A DNA stretch of 64,000 nucleotides from Bacillota bacterium (GTDB lineage: Bacteria > Bacillota > Dethiobacteria > DTU022): contig JAUWPV010000005.1 of assembly GCA_030611385.1 (NCBI GenBank), forward strand, positions 25,061 to 89,060, written 5' to 3'. How positions within the stretch are numbered: the first letter of the stretch is position 1; every line of letters begins with the position of its first letter. The notes under the pieces were generated by a model, which saw nothing but the letters and a program-made list of their open reading frames with translations, was not told where the DNA came from and did not search any database. The position numbers were made by a program, and so were the translations under genes. Of this stretch, positions 36,485-45,801 are shown piece after piece.

Positions 36485-37180
36485 TTAAGGTGTAATTTTA
36501 CTCCAGGCTTCTTTCGCTGCCGCTTGTTCCGCCTCCTTTTTACTACGGCCGTAGCCGCTGCCAATCGAATTCAAATCGAGGATCACTTCTGCTTCAAACT
36601 CTTTGCTATGATCAGGACCACTTTCATGCGTTATCCGGTAAACCGGGGTTACTGCATAGCGAGCTTGTGAAAATTCCTGCAGTAATGTTTTATAATCGCT
36701 GCACAGTACTCCTTCCTGAAGTTCCAGTAAAATCGGCTTATAAAGTTCCAAAACATTTTTTCTGCATTCTTCCAGACCGCGATCCAGATAGATCGCCCCA
36801 ATTAAAGCTTCTACAGTATCACCCAACAGTGATGGGCGACTTGAACCACCGCTCACTATTTCTCCTTTACCAAGGCGAAGCTGCTGTCCTAAATTCAGTC
36901 CAAAAGCCAGCCGGGCCAGGGAAGCTTCACAAACCAGTTCTGCGCGAAGTCTGGTAAGTTTGCCTTCAGATAATTGAGGATATTTTGCATAAAGATAATC
37001 ACTGATTATTAACTCAAGGACAGCATCGCCAAGAAACTCCAGTCGTTCGTTATCACTGCGATGATGGCTTTTTTCATGAGCATACGAACTATGAGTCAGC
37101 GCCTGCTCGTAGAGGTCTAAGTTATTAACCTTCCAACCAATATTATCCAGGTATAGTTGGATTTTTTCAGGCCACTGCAT
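36485..37180 (-). CDS. rnc: Ribonuclease III
   Basis: Double-strand-specific RNase for rRNA and mRNA processing. Length is 231 residues. The catalytic domain has the signature NERLEFLGDAVLELIISDYLY near 43-63 and GDTVEALIGAIYLDRG near 118, with the acidic metal ligands. The C-terminal dsRNA-binding domain spans about 155-228 (GYGRSKKEAEQAAAKEAW). A terminator separates it from acpP upstream. Confidence 0.97.
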   Translation of the reverse strand: MQWPEKIQLYLDNIGWKVNNLDLYEQALTHSSYAHEKSHHRSDNERLEFLGDAVLELIISDYLYAKYPQLSEGKLTRLRAELVCEASLARLAFGLNLGQQLRLGKGEIVSGGSSRPSLLGDTVEALIGAIYLDRGLEECRKNVLELYKPILLELQEGVLCSDYKTLLQEFSQARYAVTPVYRITHESGPDHSKEFEAEVILDLNSIGSGYGRSKKEAEQAAAKEAWSKITP

Positions 37181-37227
37181 AGATATACCTCTTTCAGTGA
37201 TCCATTAATTGAATTCTGCAAATTGCT

Positions 37228-37261
37228 AAAAAAGCTCCTGAACCATTATAAGGCCAGGAGC
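37228..37261 (-). terminator. Intrinsic terminator after acpP
   Basis: On the minus strand CAGGAGC pairs with GCTCCTG (stem 37234-37240 with 37255-37261, 14-base loop) and is followed by TTTTTT (37228-37233). It lies about 87 bases past acpP and should end or attenuate the rpmF-plsX-acpP transcript before rnc. Confidence 0.8.
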
Positions 37262-37347
37262 GCTGATCAAACCTGCTATTTCATTGCAGAAATAAACTCC
37301 GGCTTTGGTGAACACTTCTCTGCGCGCATTTTCACCTCAAAAAACTG

Positions 37348-37575
37348 TTATACCTTGGATTCAATATACCGAATAATATCTCCAACGGTTTTGATATTTT
37401 CAATTTCCTTATCAGAAATTTCCAGGTCAAATTCTTCCTCCAAAGCCATAACCAGTTCCACGATATCCAATGAATCCGCGTCAATATCTTCAAAAGTTGT
37501 TTCCATAGATAGTTTATCGACTGCAGCTTCAAGTTGATTGGCAATAAGTTTTTTAACCTTTGCTTCAATACTCAC
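37348..37575 (-). CDS. acpP: Acyl carrier protein
   Basis: Carries acyl chains in fatty acid synthesis on a phosphopantetheine arm. Length is 75 residues. The attachment serine is Ser35 in DADSLDIVELVMALEEEF. Acidic, as expected. It follows plsX directly; the fabD/fabG/fabK genes often found between them in Clostridia are not here. Confidence 0.97.
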   Translation of the reverse strand: MSIEAKVKKLIANQLEAAVDKLSMETTFEDIDADSLDIVELVMALEEEFDLEISDKEIENIKTVGDIIRYIESKV

Positions 37576-37718
37576 TGAGTCACCTCCTTCTAAGTGCAGT
37601 TGCTTTTATTCTGGTAATAGTTTTAGACTCCAGCCAGATAATCATTGATCATAACGCTATTACTGTTAAGTATATCAATTCCTATAAAATGGTCAATAGC
37701 ATACGGCTGTCTGGAGCA

Positions 37719-38759
37719 TTAGCAAATCTGCCCCGAACCTGTTCCGAGCTCGCCAGCAAGTTCTTCCAATGCTAGCCGGAGCTGCCTTGTAACGTTTTTC
37801 TTTACAAACGGGTAAGCCTGTTTAATTAGGGCCTGCTCAATTGATCTGGCTCTTGAAGAACCGTGACACTTTATGCAGAGGCCTTTAACACCTAAAAGCG
37901 GCGCTCCTCCATACCCTGAGGAATCTATTTTTTTACGTAGGCTTATAAATACCGGTTTAAGTAGTGCAGCGCCCATCTTGTATCTTAGCTTACTATCAAT
38001 TTCCTGCCTGAAATAGCTGAGAATGGCCCTGGAGAGGCCTTCAGAAGTTTTCAAGAATATATTCCCGACAAAACCATCGCAGATAACAACATCTGCAGTA
38101 TCAAAAAAGGCTTCTGTTCCCTCAATATTTCCACAGAAACCGGGCAGATGTTCCTGAAAAAGAGCATACGCTTTTTTAACCTGGCTGTTTCCTTTATTCG
38201 GTTCAGTTCCGACATTAAGTAAAGCTATACGCGGTTCGGGGTAACCTGAAATTTGCTGGGCATAAATGCGGCCCATGAAAGCATACTGCAACAACAGTTC
38301 AGGGCTGGCGTCCATATTGGCGCCGACGTCGAGGAAAAGAATCGCTTTGCCGCTGAAGCTGGGCATCGGTGTCAGTAAAGCCGGACGGTTTATTCCGCTT
38401 AAGCGCCCCAGAAACAGCACAGCACCGGCCATCAAAGCCCCGGTATTACCGGCGCTCAGGACGGCATCGGCTTCGCCGGATCTAACCATCTCCAATGCTT
38501 TAACCATTGAAGCTTTTTTTTTGCCCCTGATCGACAAACCCGGGTCGTCAGCACATTGGATAACCTCTTCGGTATGACATATTTCTATACGGCTCTCCGG
38601 ATACTTCAAGATAGTCAGAGATTTATGAATAACCTCCTGGCGTCCGACCAGTATAAGATGCAAATCATCTAAATAAGAAAGCGCGGACAATGCCCCGTTA
38701 ATAATTTCATCAGGTGCATGATCCCCGCCCATAGCATCTATAGCCACTCGCACCACCAA
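37719..38759 (-). CDS. plsX: Phosphate acyltransferase PlsX
   Basis: Converts acyl-ACP to acyl-phosphate for phospholipid synthesis, at the membrane surface. About 346 residues. VRVAIDAMGGDHAPDEI at the start, AVLSAGNTGALMAGAVLFLGR near 105, FLDVGANMDASPE near 145 and VVICDGFVGNIFLKTSEG near 230 are family motifs. The start is uncertain: the track uses GTG 38768, but TTG 38759 or the GTGs at 38756/38753 sit better behind GAGGAAG and give a family-like N-terminus. Confidence 0.95.
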   Translation of the reverse strand: MVVRVAIDAMGGDHAPDEIINGALSALSYLDDLHLILVGRQEVIHKSLTILKYPESRIEICHTEEVIQCADDPGLSIRGKKKASMVKALEMVRSGEADAVLSAGNTGALMAGAVLFLGRLSGINRPALLTPMPSFSGKAILFLDVGANMDASPELLLQYAFMGRIYAQQISGYPEPRIALLNVGTEPNKGNSQVKKAYALFQEHLPGFCGNIEGTEAFFDTADVVICDGFVGNIFLKTSEGLSRAILSYFRQEIDSKLRYKMGAALLKPVFISLRKKIDSSGYGGAPLLGVKGLCIKCHGSSRARSIEQALIKQAYPFVKKNVTRQLRLALEELAGELGTGSGQIC

Positions 38760-38847
38760 ACAGATCACTTCCTCTGTGACGCATTCAGAAACAGATAGAG
38801 TACGCCTCTTAGTGCTTTAGTAAAAAGAGCGTACTCTAGACAGTTCT

Positions 38848-39024
38848 TTAATTCACCTTAACAACTTCCCGTTCTTTATAATAACCGCAACTTAAACAGA
38901 CCCGATGAGCGGGTTTTAGTTCGTGACAATGCGGACAAGGAATCAGCAGGGGAACTGTTAGTTTATGCTGTGCTCGTCGCATATCCCTTTTTTTCTTGGA
39001 AGTCCTTTGCTTTGGAACAGCCAC
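38848..39024 (-). CDS. rpmF: Ribosomal protein bL32
   Basis: Missed by the ORF track because of its 58-residue length. Minus-strand translation from GTG 39024 (GGAGG seven bases upstream) reads AVPKQRTSKKKRDMRRAQHKL and CPHCHELKPAHRVCLSCGYYK, with the four zinc-type cysteines (Zn-binding form). It lies between the DUF177 gene and plsX, its usual place. Confidence 0.97.
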   Translation of the reverse strand: MAVPKQRTSKKKRDMRRAQHKLTVPLLIPCPHCHELKPAHRVCLSCGYYKEREVVKVN

Positions 39025-39045
39025 TATAACGCCTCCTTATTAGAC

Positions 39046-39576
39046 TTAATTGTCGATATTCAGTTCTTTAAGCTTAAGTAATCTCACGTCAATCAGGTTC
39101 TGATCTTTACTGCACCGGCAGGTCGATTTATTTAAATCCGTACCACACCCGGCACAAATACCCCGGCATTCCACTTTACAAAGAGGACTATAGTCCTGAG
39201 CCAAAATAATCAACTGACGGATATATTCGTCGAGATACAGGTAATTTCCGGTCACTGTCAACATGTTGGCAGTTTCAGAAGCTATGATATCTGGAGTGGC
39301 TTCAACCTGCATTTCATTTACCACTGTAAAAGCTTCTGTAAAATCAGTCTTAGATAGATGAGCAAACGATTCAAGGCATCTTGAACATATAGCTGCTGCC
39401 GATACTTCAAGATTGCCGCTGACCACTACCATGCCCCCGCCGCAGGAGACACTCACCAACAGCTTAAGAGTTCCACCATCTGAAAAATCATGGAAGCAGT
39501 CGGAAAGATCTTCCTCAAACTTGTAATCGGCTGTTTCTCCACTTTTTAACCTTACTTCAGGCAGGTATATGCGCAT
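39046..39576 (-). CDS. DUF177/YceD family protein
   Basis: A 176-residue protein of the YceD family, next to rpmF in most bacteria and linked in plants and E. coli to 23S rRNA accumulation. The core is ICSRCLESFAHLSKTDFTEAF; the Cys cluster CKVECRGICAGCGTDLNKSTCRC is typical of Firmicute members. I start at ATG 39576 (GGAG eight bases upstream) rather than 39585. It is first in the DUF177-rpmF-plsX-acpP operon behind a consensus promoter. Confidence 0.93.
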   Translation of the reverse strand: MRIYLPEVRLKSGETADYKFEEDLSDCFHDFSDGGTLKLLVSVSCGGGMVVVSGNLEVSAAAICSRCLESFAHLSKTDFTEAFTVVNEMQVEATPDIIASETANMLTVTGNYLYLDEYIRQLIILAQDYSPLCKVECRGICAGCGTDLNKSTCRCSKDQNLIDVRLLKLKELNIDN

Positions 39577-39603
39577 CGTCCACACTCCAAAAAAACTAAA
39601 GTA

Positions 39604-39632
39604 ATTATATAGACCTTTATTTTCTTTGTCAA
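39604..39632 (-). promoter_or_regulatory. Consensus promoter of DUF177-rpmF-plsX-acpP
   Basis: On the minus strand TTGACA (39627-39632), 17-base spacer, TATAAT (39604-39609): both hexamers are perfect sigma-A consensus. It lies about 28 bases from the DUF177 start. No operator-like repeat is seen on it. Confidence 0.92.
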
Positions 39633-39711
39633 CATGGATACACCTTTATTCCACACCTGTAAAAAGGAAATGCCGGGTCAAATAAATGGGGGATGTAAAG
39701 AGCAGCATACC

Positions 39712-40131
39712 TTAATAGGTTATTCCATCTATATCCTCTTTATTACCATCTAATGTATTTTCTGTAAATACAACCATGATCTGGTTGGGCAGACAAACAA
39801 TACTTTCGTAAGAGTACACTATCCAGCCGGTGTGTGCACAGATCCCCTGCGGACACAATTCTTCATCAAGTGGCAGCATTCTGATGCGCCCTTCCTGAAT
39901 CTCAACAACAGCAGTATGCTCATTTTCATCACCAAACTGAAATGAATAACTGAAGTGGTCATCGGAAATAAGTGAAAGTTCGACCACCTGCCGGTTTTGA
40001 ACATAGATTACCGCGTATTTGTGTTCTACAGCACTGACTTCCTGCAGGTTAAACCAGAAACCGACTAAACCCCAAACCAGAAGAGTGCCTGCAATGATAT
40101 AATCGGCAAATTTAATTTTCAGTTTTGGCAC
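39712..40131 (-). CDS. NusG domain II-like membrane-anchored protein
   Basis: A 139-residue protein with one N-terminal membrane span (about 10-30, YIIAGTLLVWGLVGFWFNL) and an extracellular NusG_II-type domain. VVEIQEGRIRMLPLDEELCPQGICAHTGWI and SIVCLPNQIMVVF are the family pattern, with conserved Cys residues. In many Clostridia such genes lie near gas transport or FMN-related genes, but here it stands alone between the DUF177 operon and the acyl-CoA synthetase. Function is unknown. Confidence 0.85.
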   Translation of the reverse strand: MPKLKIKFADYIIAGTLLVWGLVGFWFNLQEVSAVEHKYAVIYVQNRQVVELSLISDDHFSYSFQFGDENEHTAVVEIQEGRIRMLPLDEELCPQGICAHTGWIVYSYESIVCLPNQIMVVFTENTLDGNKEDIDGITY

Positions 40132-40246
40132 AGCACTTCACCCGTTATTGATTATAGCATAACTGGCAATTCGTTTTTAATCAGTTTCCCGTGATATCCC
40201 ATATTCTGGCGGCTAAGTCCTGATTATTTTGCCTTTAACAACTTAA

Positions 40247-42415
40247 TTATTTCGGTATGATCAGGGCATCTGCGGCCACGGCGCCTGATCCTTTCTCGTA
40301 TACTATCAGCGGGTTTATATCCATCTCTTCGATTGAATCTTCCAGTTCGACAGCCAGGCGTGATACTTTCAGCAGGATTGAAACCAGGGCGTCGACATCT
40401 CTGGGAAGCTGACCACGAACACCATCCAGAAGAGCTTTTCCTTTAAGTTCATTAATCATTGAACGGGCATCCTCTTCACACAGTGGAGCGACTCTCGTGA
40501 CAGCATCTTTTAGGACTTCAACAAAGATCCCACCCAAACCGAAAACAACTGCCGGGCCAAAAATCGGATCCTTTTTTATACCGATAATGGCCTCCAACCC
40601 CGGCGGTAACATTTCCTGAACGAGAACTCCCTCAATAATCGCTTCCGGCTTATAAAGGCCAACTCTTTCAATTAGTCCCTGAAAAGCTTTTTCTATCCCG
40701 GTCGAGTCGGAAACATTCAACACCACTCCCCCGGCTTCGGTTTTATGGAGCAAATCTGGGGACATAATTTTCAGGGCAACCGGATAACCGATTTCTGCAG
40801 CTGCCTGTAAGACATCTTCCCGGGTAACAGCTAAAATTTCTCTGGTTACAGGAATACCGTATGTTTCAAGCACAAGTTTGGATCGCCACTCTGTCATCGC
40901 ACCAACCGTTTCAGACTGGTCCGGATTAATCAAACCCAGACATTTCTCTTTTTCTTTCCCGGCAGTATAAACGGGATAAATGCGCGGTTTTTTTGTCTTC
41001 TGCACCCAGTCGGCCAGTGCACTGATCGCCCACAGGCCGCTTGGAACATGTTCAATCACCGGCACACCAGCGCGCACAAGATTATTTTTGGCTTCAAGCG
41101 CATAATCCTGCCCGGTTGGCCAGGTAAAAACTATCAACGGTTTTTTTATTTCATTGTATACTTCAATAATTTTTTTCACGGCTTCCGGATCAGGCATTTC
41201 AAGATTATAGAAAAAGCCACCCACATCAATTTCCGGATCCTGCATCACAAGGCGCAGGGCACGTTGAAAAAGTTCAGCATCAACAAAAAGCTGCGCGGTT
41301 AGATCGACCGGGTTACCAACAGCACCATACGCTGGAAAAAATTCGCGCAAACTCTGTTGGGTTTTCTCTGTCAAACTCACTACCTGAAGACCATATTCAG
41401 GACATTTATCAGTCACCACGACTCCGCCGCCGCCGGAAATTGTGATCACAGCCATCCTTTTTCCGGCAGGTAATCGCCCAGTTGCGTATAAGGCAATCAG
41501 GGCATTCATTTGCTCAACATCATCAGCCCGGGAAACACCATACTGTTTGAACAGGCCATCGTAAACAGCATCTGATCCGACCAGCGCTCCGGTATGCGAA
41601 GCCGCAGCAGCAGCGCCTCTGGCAGTGCGCCCTACTTTAAGTATGGTAACCAATTTTCGTTTTTCAAGTGCATTGCGGCAGGCTTCAACAAACAACTTCC
41701 CGTCACCCTGCAGCCCTTCCAGATAACCGGCGATAATTGATACTTCATCACGCTCCGTCAGGTATTTCATAACTTCGGCAAAACTGACATCTGCTTCATT
41801 CCCGGTACTGACAAAATAATTAAAACCGATCGAGAGTTGAATTACCATCTGGTAGATAATCCCACCCAAACCACCGCTCTGGGTAATGAAAGATAGCTTC
41901 TCGGGATGGAACAGATCGTTGCGTTCTTGATTGTAAAAAAAACTGGCCATAGAACCGTTATAATAATTCAATATTCCCAAACAATTTGGACCCAGAATGC
42001 GCATGCCGCTCTTCACAGCCAATTTTTTCATTTCAACCTGTTTTGATCGCCCTTCTTCACTAACCTCGGCAAAACCTGAAGTAAAGACAATGGCCGCCTT
42101 AACCTGCTTTTCGGCGCATTCTTTCAGGACCTTCATCGCCTGAGCCTCAGCAACGCCTATAATCGCCAGGTCTATCGGAGCACCCAAATCCAGAATGGAA
42201 GGATAACACTTCAGGCCTCCGACCCGGTCATATTGAGGGTTAACCGGATAAACATCTCCCTGATAACCAAACATGCTGAGCAAATACAATGGGATACCAT
42301 TCGGTTTTCGCGGGTTTTGGCTGGCCCCGATCACAGCGATCGAGTTTGGATAAAAAAATGCATGCAAATCATTTTCACGTTCTGAATTTAAGTTTTGCAT
42401 CGGCTGTATACTCAT
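40247..42415 (-). CDS. Acetate/acyl-CoA ligase (ADP-forming), fused alpha-beta subunits
   Basis: Interconverts acyl-CoA + ADP + Pi and free acid + CoA + ATP; in fermenting anaerobes it yields ATP from acyl-CoA. Length is 722 residues. The N-terminal CoA-binding domain has IAVIGASQNPRKPNGIPLY. The Succ-CoA-ligase-like domain follows with FITQSGGLGG near 175 and the phosphohistidine loop AAAASHTGALVGSD near 275. A linker leads to an ATP-grasp domain (about 510-720) with EIGYPVALKIMSPDLLHKTEAGGV and PIFGPAVVFGLGGIFVEVLKD. Substrate preference (acetate, branched or aryl acids) cannot be read. Monocistronic. Confidence 0.93.
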   Translation of the reverse strand: MSIQPMQNLNSERENDLHAFFYPNSIAVIGASQNPRKPNGIPLYLLSMFGYQGDVYPVNPQYDRVGGLKCYPSILDLGAPIDLAIIGVAEAQAMKVLKECAEKQVKAAIVFTSGFAEVSEEGRSKQVEMKKLAVKSGMRILGPNCLGILNYYNGSMASFFYNQERNDLFHPEKLSFITQSGGLGGIIYQMVIQLSIGFNYFVSTGNEADVSFAEVMKYLTERDEVSIIAGYLEGLQGDGKLFVEACRNALEKRKLVTILKVGRTARGAAAAASHTGALVGSDAVYDGLFKQYGVSRADDVEQMNALIALYATGRLPAGKRMAVITISGGGGVVVTDKCPEYGLQVVSLTEKTQQSLREFFPAYGAVGNPVDLTAQLFVDAELFQRALRLVMQDPEIDVGGFFYNLEMPDPEAVKKIIEVYNEIKKPLIVFTWPTGQDYALEAKNNLVRAGVPVIEHVPSGLWAISALADWVQKTKKPRIYPVYTAGKEKEKCLGLINPDQSETVGAMTEWRSKLVLETYGIPVTREILAVTREDVLQAAAEIGYPVALKIMSPDLLHKTEAGGVVLNVSDSTGIEKAFQGLIERVGLYKPEAIIEGVLVQEMLPPGLEAIIGIKKDPIFGPAVVFGLGGIFVEVLKDAVTRVAPLCEEDARSMINELKGKALLDGVRGQLPRDVDALVSILLKVSRLAVELEDSIEEMDINPLIVYEKGSGAVAADALIIPK

Positions 42416-42589
42416 CTTAAAATCCTCCTTGGATATTACGGCAATAATTGGTTGATATACTTTTACCTCTTAATATTTTACATGATCAAGTAATAAATGG
42501 GTATACTTTTCTCTCTGCGTTCAAAATATGTTTCAATCGCCAGTAATGACATTCATTGGTCGCAAAATATGATAACTATTGAGCAATTA

Positions 42590-42598
42590 TGCTATAAT
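42590..42598 (+). promoter_or_regulatory. Extended -10 promoter of the PBP gene
   Basis: TGCTATAAT, a TGn-extended consensus -10, lies 45 bases before the GTG start at 42643. The -35 region is weak, as is common with extended -10 promoters. Confidence 0.65.
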
Positions 42599-42642
42599 TG
42601 GGACTGACTGTTTTTCCAATATTTAAGGAGGTTTACACACGA

Positions 42643-45495
42643 GTGGCCGAAAAGAAGATGCCTTTTGATCAACAAAAAAATAAATTCATTAAAAATAATA
42701 GCCAGCCTCGCAAAAAACTCAGTACTATTAAAATTGTGTTGATAATTATCCTGCTGCTGCTTGTCCTGGCCGGAGGAAGCACCACTGCTGTAGTTTTTAA
42801 ATATGTTAATGAAGCCCCCTCTCTCGATCCGGCACGACTGGTCACAGTGGAGACATCCTACCTCTACGACAGCAGCGGTGAAGAAATAACCGCTTTACAC
42901 GATGAGCAAAACCGTATTGCCGTCGATTTAAAAGAAATACCGCCGCACGTTTGCCAGGCCTTTATTGCAATTGAAGACGAACGCTTTTATCGTCACTTCG
43001 GTTTTGACATTGTTGCCAGTATTAGGGCTGCCTTTGTCAATTTTCGAGCTGGAACCATTGTTCAGGGAGCGAGCACTATTACCCAACAGCTGGCCCAGAA
43101 TGCCTATCTGACTACTGAAACCAGCTATAAACGTAAAGTGCAAGAGATCTGGTTGGCCATACAGCTTGAGCGCAGTTACTCCAAAGATGAGATCCTGGAG
43201 CTGTATTTAAACCGCATTTACTTTGGCAACGGAGCCTATGGAGTAGAGGCAGCCGCTCTCACATATTTCAACAAGAATGTCGGTGAGTTAACCATTGCTG
43301 AAGCAGCAATGTTAGCCGGGGCGGTTCGCTCCCCAAATTATTACAACCCTATTAATAACCTGGAAGAAGCAGAAGCACGGATGAGCCTGGTTCTATCGAA
43401 CATGTTAAGGCTTGAATATATCAGTGAGGCCGAATACCAGCAAGCCCTTGATCAAAAAAAGATTTATTCCCGTGTACCCAGCCAAGACCACCCCTTTCCC
43501 CATTTTGTCGACTATGTGGTTCATCGCGAATTGATCGGTATTTTAAGCGCTATGCCTTCAATCGGTTCCCGGGAGGAAGCCTACCGAGCCATATATACAG
43601 GCGGCCTGCGTATCTATACTACCCTGGAACCATCACTACAAAACCACGTTGAAGAAGTTTTAAACAGGGCTGAACTCTATCCAACAACCGTTTTTTTGGA
43701 TATGCCGCGTGTCAAGAAAGCGGTAACCAACCTTCCGCCGGACCGTGATCTAACCAGGGCTCAAATACAGGAACTGGTTGATGAAGAAAACGGAGTACCC
43801 CAACCCCAGGCGGCAGTTGTTGTTGCCGACCCGACCACCGGCCAAATCAAAGCCCTGGGCGGTGGGCGTGATTATCGCAAGAAAATAGACGAAGTGCTTC
43901 GTTTTGTCACTCTTCGCCAACCGGGATCGTCAATTAAACCGATTATCAACTATGGTCCAGCTTTCGAGGAGGGGACCCTGGCCGGCGCCGGTTCAACTTT
44001 GGATGATTCTCCATATATCAATCCGCAGGGCAACTGGTTCCCGGAAAATTTCGATTACAAATTCAGGGGCATGATCACTATACGCGAAGCTCTCTACTTC
44101 TCATATAACATCCCGGCGGTTCGCTCTTTTGAAACTCTTGGTTCGCGAGTTGGCGCAGGCTATGCTGAAAAAATGGGGATCTCGACCCTGCATCCCAGCG
44201 AGGTCGATAATTTAAGCCTGACCCTGGGTGGTTTAACCTATGGGGTAAGTGCAATTGATATGGCCCAGGCTTATAGCGTTCTGGCTAATAACGGGATCAG
44301 AATCGACCTGCATACGGTGGAAAAAATTGTCGATCGCCACGGCGAAACAATCTATGAAAACAAGATTGATCCAAAACAGATTTTAAGCCCGCAGGCCTCG
44401 TTTCTGGTAAATGATATCCTCCAGGATTTCGTTACTGAATATCTTGGCAGAGCCCTTCAGATTGACCGGCCAGTAGCTGCTAAAACCGGCACAACCGACA
44501 ATTGGAAAGATGTATACCTGGTTGCCTATACCCCCAATCTGGTAGCCACATTCTGGATGGGCTATGACGAACCTAAAATAGGCAGCATTCAGCAAGGTTG
44601 GCGCTATTCGACCGTTTTCCTTCGAGAGGTTTTCCTGGAAGCATTTAAGAACCTCGAAATCATGGAGTTTGAACGACCGGAAGGAATCGTCCAGGTAACA
44701 GTTTGCAACAAATCCGGCCTAATCCCCAATAATTCCTGTCAGTCAGCAGGCACAGTGATCAGCGATTATTTCATTGAAGGCCGGGAGCCGACCGAAACCT
44801 GTGCCATGCACACAGGCTGGTTCTACAATCGCCCTCCTTATATTATTACTGATGAACGGTGGGTAGAAGTTGGTGGCGGCGGCGGACCCGGCAGAGGCCC
44901 GGAAGATGCCATGAATATGCCATCGAGCAGCCCTACAGCGATGACTGAGCAGACCGGTTCGGGTACCAGTGAAATCAACATGTTTAAAGCCTATAAGCTT
45001 TTTGACGGTATTACTCTGCAGTGGCTGTATAGTGGGCCGGCAATTTCCGGTTTTCAACTAACCAGAACTGCACAGGGGAGAGCAGGCGTGGAGGCCACAT
45101 TTGACATCGATGCCGATGCCCGTCAGTATTCGGATACAGATATCGTCTCTGGTAATGTCTATACCTATAGTCTCGCCTCACTCTATACAGACGGTAACCT
45201 TTCTGATCCGGCCACTGTGGTCGTCAGCTCAACTACCGCTCCCGGTGGGGGATTTATCCAACAACCGGCTACAACTATGGTTATTGTACCAAATGTAATC
45301 GGTATGTTCCAGGCGATAGCCGAAGTAAAAATTTCCATGGCTGGTTTACAAATTGGCTTTGTCGATCAGGAGATCAACGATTCAATGTCGCGGAAAACAG
45401 TGATATCCCAAATCCCGGAGGCCGGAGCATCTGTCAGAAGAGGAACTGAGGTCAGTCTTGTGGTTTCCAATTACAGCCTTTTTGAAAACAACTAA
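42643..45495 (+). CDS. Class A penicillin-binding protein (PBP1A family)
   Basis: Bifunctional peptidoglycan glycosyltransferase/transpeptidase. I start at GTG 42643 (AAGGAGG upstream), giving 950 residues; the track start is 15 codons earlier without a ribosome site. There is one membrane span (about 30-52). The glycosyltransferase domain has FIAIEDERFYRHFGFD near 105 and IVQGASTITQQLAQN. The transpeptidase has RQPGSSIKP (nucleophile Ser), SYN in ALYFSYNIPAVRS and KTGTTDNWKD. The tail has a Gly/Pro-rich linker, a fibronectin-like module and one PASTA domain (VIVPNVIGMFQAIAEVKISM), which binds muropeptide or beta-lactam-like ligands. It is convergent with the 99-residue gene and overlaps it by 4 bases. 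Confidence 0.95.
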   Translation: MAEKKMPFDQQKNKFIKNNSQPRKKLSTIKIVLIIILLLLVLAGGSTTAVVFKYVNEAPSLDPARLVTVETSYLYDSSGEEITALHDEQNRIAVDLKEIPPHVCQAFIAIEDERFYRHFGFDIVASIRAAFVNFRAGTIVQGASTITQQLAQNAYLTTETSYKRKVQEIWLAIQLERSYSKDEILELYLNRIYFGNGAYGVEAAALTYFNKNVGELTIAEAAMLAGAVRSPNYYNPINNLEEAEARMSLVLSNMLRLEYISEAEYQQALDQKKIYSRVPSQDHPFPHFVDYVVHRELIGILSAMPSIGSREEAYRAIYTGGLRIYTTLEPSLQNHVEEVLNRAELYPTTVFLDMPRVKKAVTNLPPDRDLTRAQIQELVDEENGVPQPQAAVVVADPTTGQIKALGGGRDYRKKIDEVLRFVTLRQPGSSIKPIINYGPAFEEGTLAGAGSTLDDSPYINPQGNWFPENFDYKFRGMITIREALYFSYNIPAVRSFETLGSRVGAGYAEKMGISTLHPSEVDNLSLTLGGLTYGVSAIDMAQAYSVLANNGIRIDLHTVEKIVDRHGETIYENKIDPKQILSPQASFLVNDILQDFVTEYLGRALQIDRPVAAKTGTTDNWKDVYLVAYTPNLVATFWMGYDEPKIGSIQQGWRYSTVFLREVFLEAFKNLEIMEFERPEGIVQVTVCNKSGLIPNNSCQSAGTVISDYFIEGREPTETCAMHTGWFYNRPPYIITDERWVEVGGGGGPGRGPEDAMNMPSSSPTAMTEQTGSGTSEINMFKAYKLFDGITLQWLYSGPAISGFQLTRTAQGRAGVEATFDIDADARQYSDTDIVSGNVYTYSLASLYTDGNLSDPATVVVSSTTAPGGGFIQQPATTMVIVPNVIGMFQAIAEVKISMAGLQIGFVDQEINDSMSRKTVISQIPEAGASVRRGTEVSLVVSNYSLFENN

Positions 45496-45791
45496 TCATC
45501 ACATTGACATTTTTTGGTCCAGTAATATTGATTATTTTTATGCAAACAGCGGCATTGATCAGTGGACAAAGATCGTAGAATCTGGGATATGCGGGTAGAG
45601 GGCTGTTGCATCGAGCCACAGCTGCTGCCATAGAGTATTTCCCCCTCTTTTTCCAACTGCAGCCATTGAGCGGTGTATTCCATGCGAAATTCCTCGACCA
45701 GCTGAGCAGTAGTTTTATAGATAACGGGTTCGAGCAGGCTTAAAACAAGCTGCATCAGTAATTCAGTTTTTATCTGCTCTTTTTCAGTCAT
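45492..45791 (-). CDS. Small Cys-containing protein, unknown
   Basis: A 99-residue protein I do not recognise. The helical N-terminal half (ELLMQLVLSLLEPVIYKTTAQL) is followed by a tail with CRCLHKNNQYYWTKKCQCDD. A ribosome site AAAGGTGA precedes the ATG, and the gene begins only 10 bases after mutS2 stops, so it is likely co-transcribed. Its stop overlaps the PBP gene stop by 4 bases in convergent orientation. The clustered Cys residues suggest metal binding, but this is a guess. Confidence 0.7.
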   Translation of the reverse strand: MTEKEQIKTELLMQLVLSLLEPVIYKTTAQLVEEFRMEYTAQWLQLEKEGEILYGSSCGSMQQPSTRISQILRSLSTDQCRCLHKNNQYYWTKKCQCDD

Positions 45792-45801
45792 CTCGTCACC
45801 T

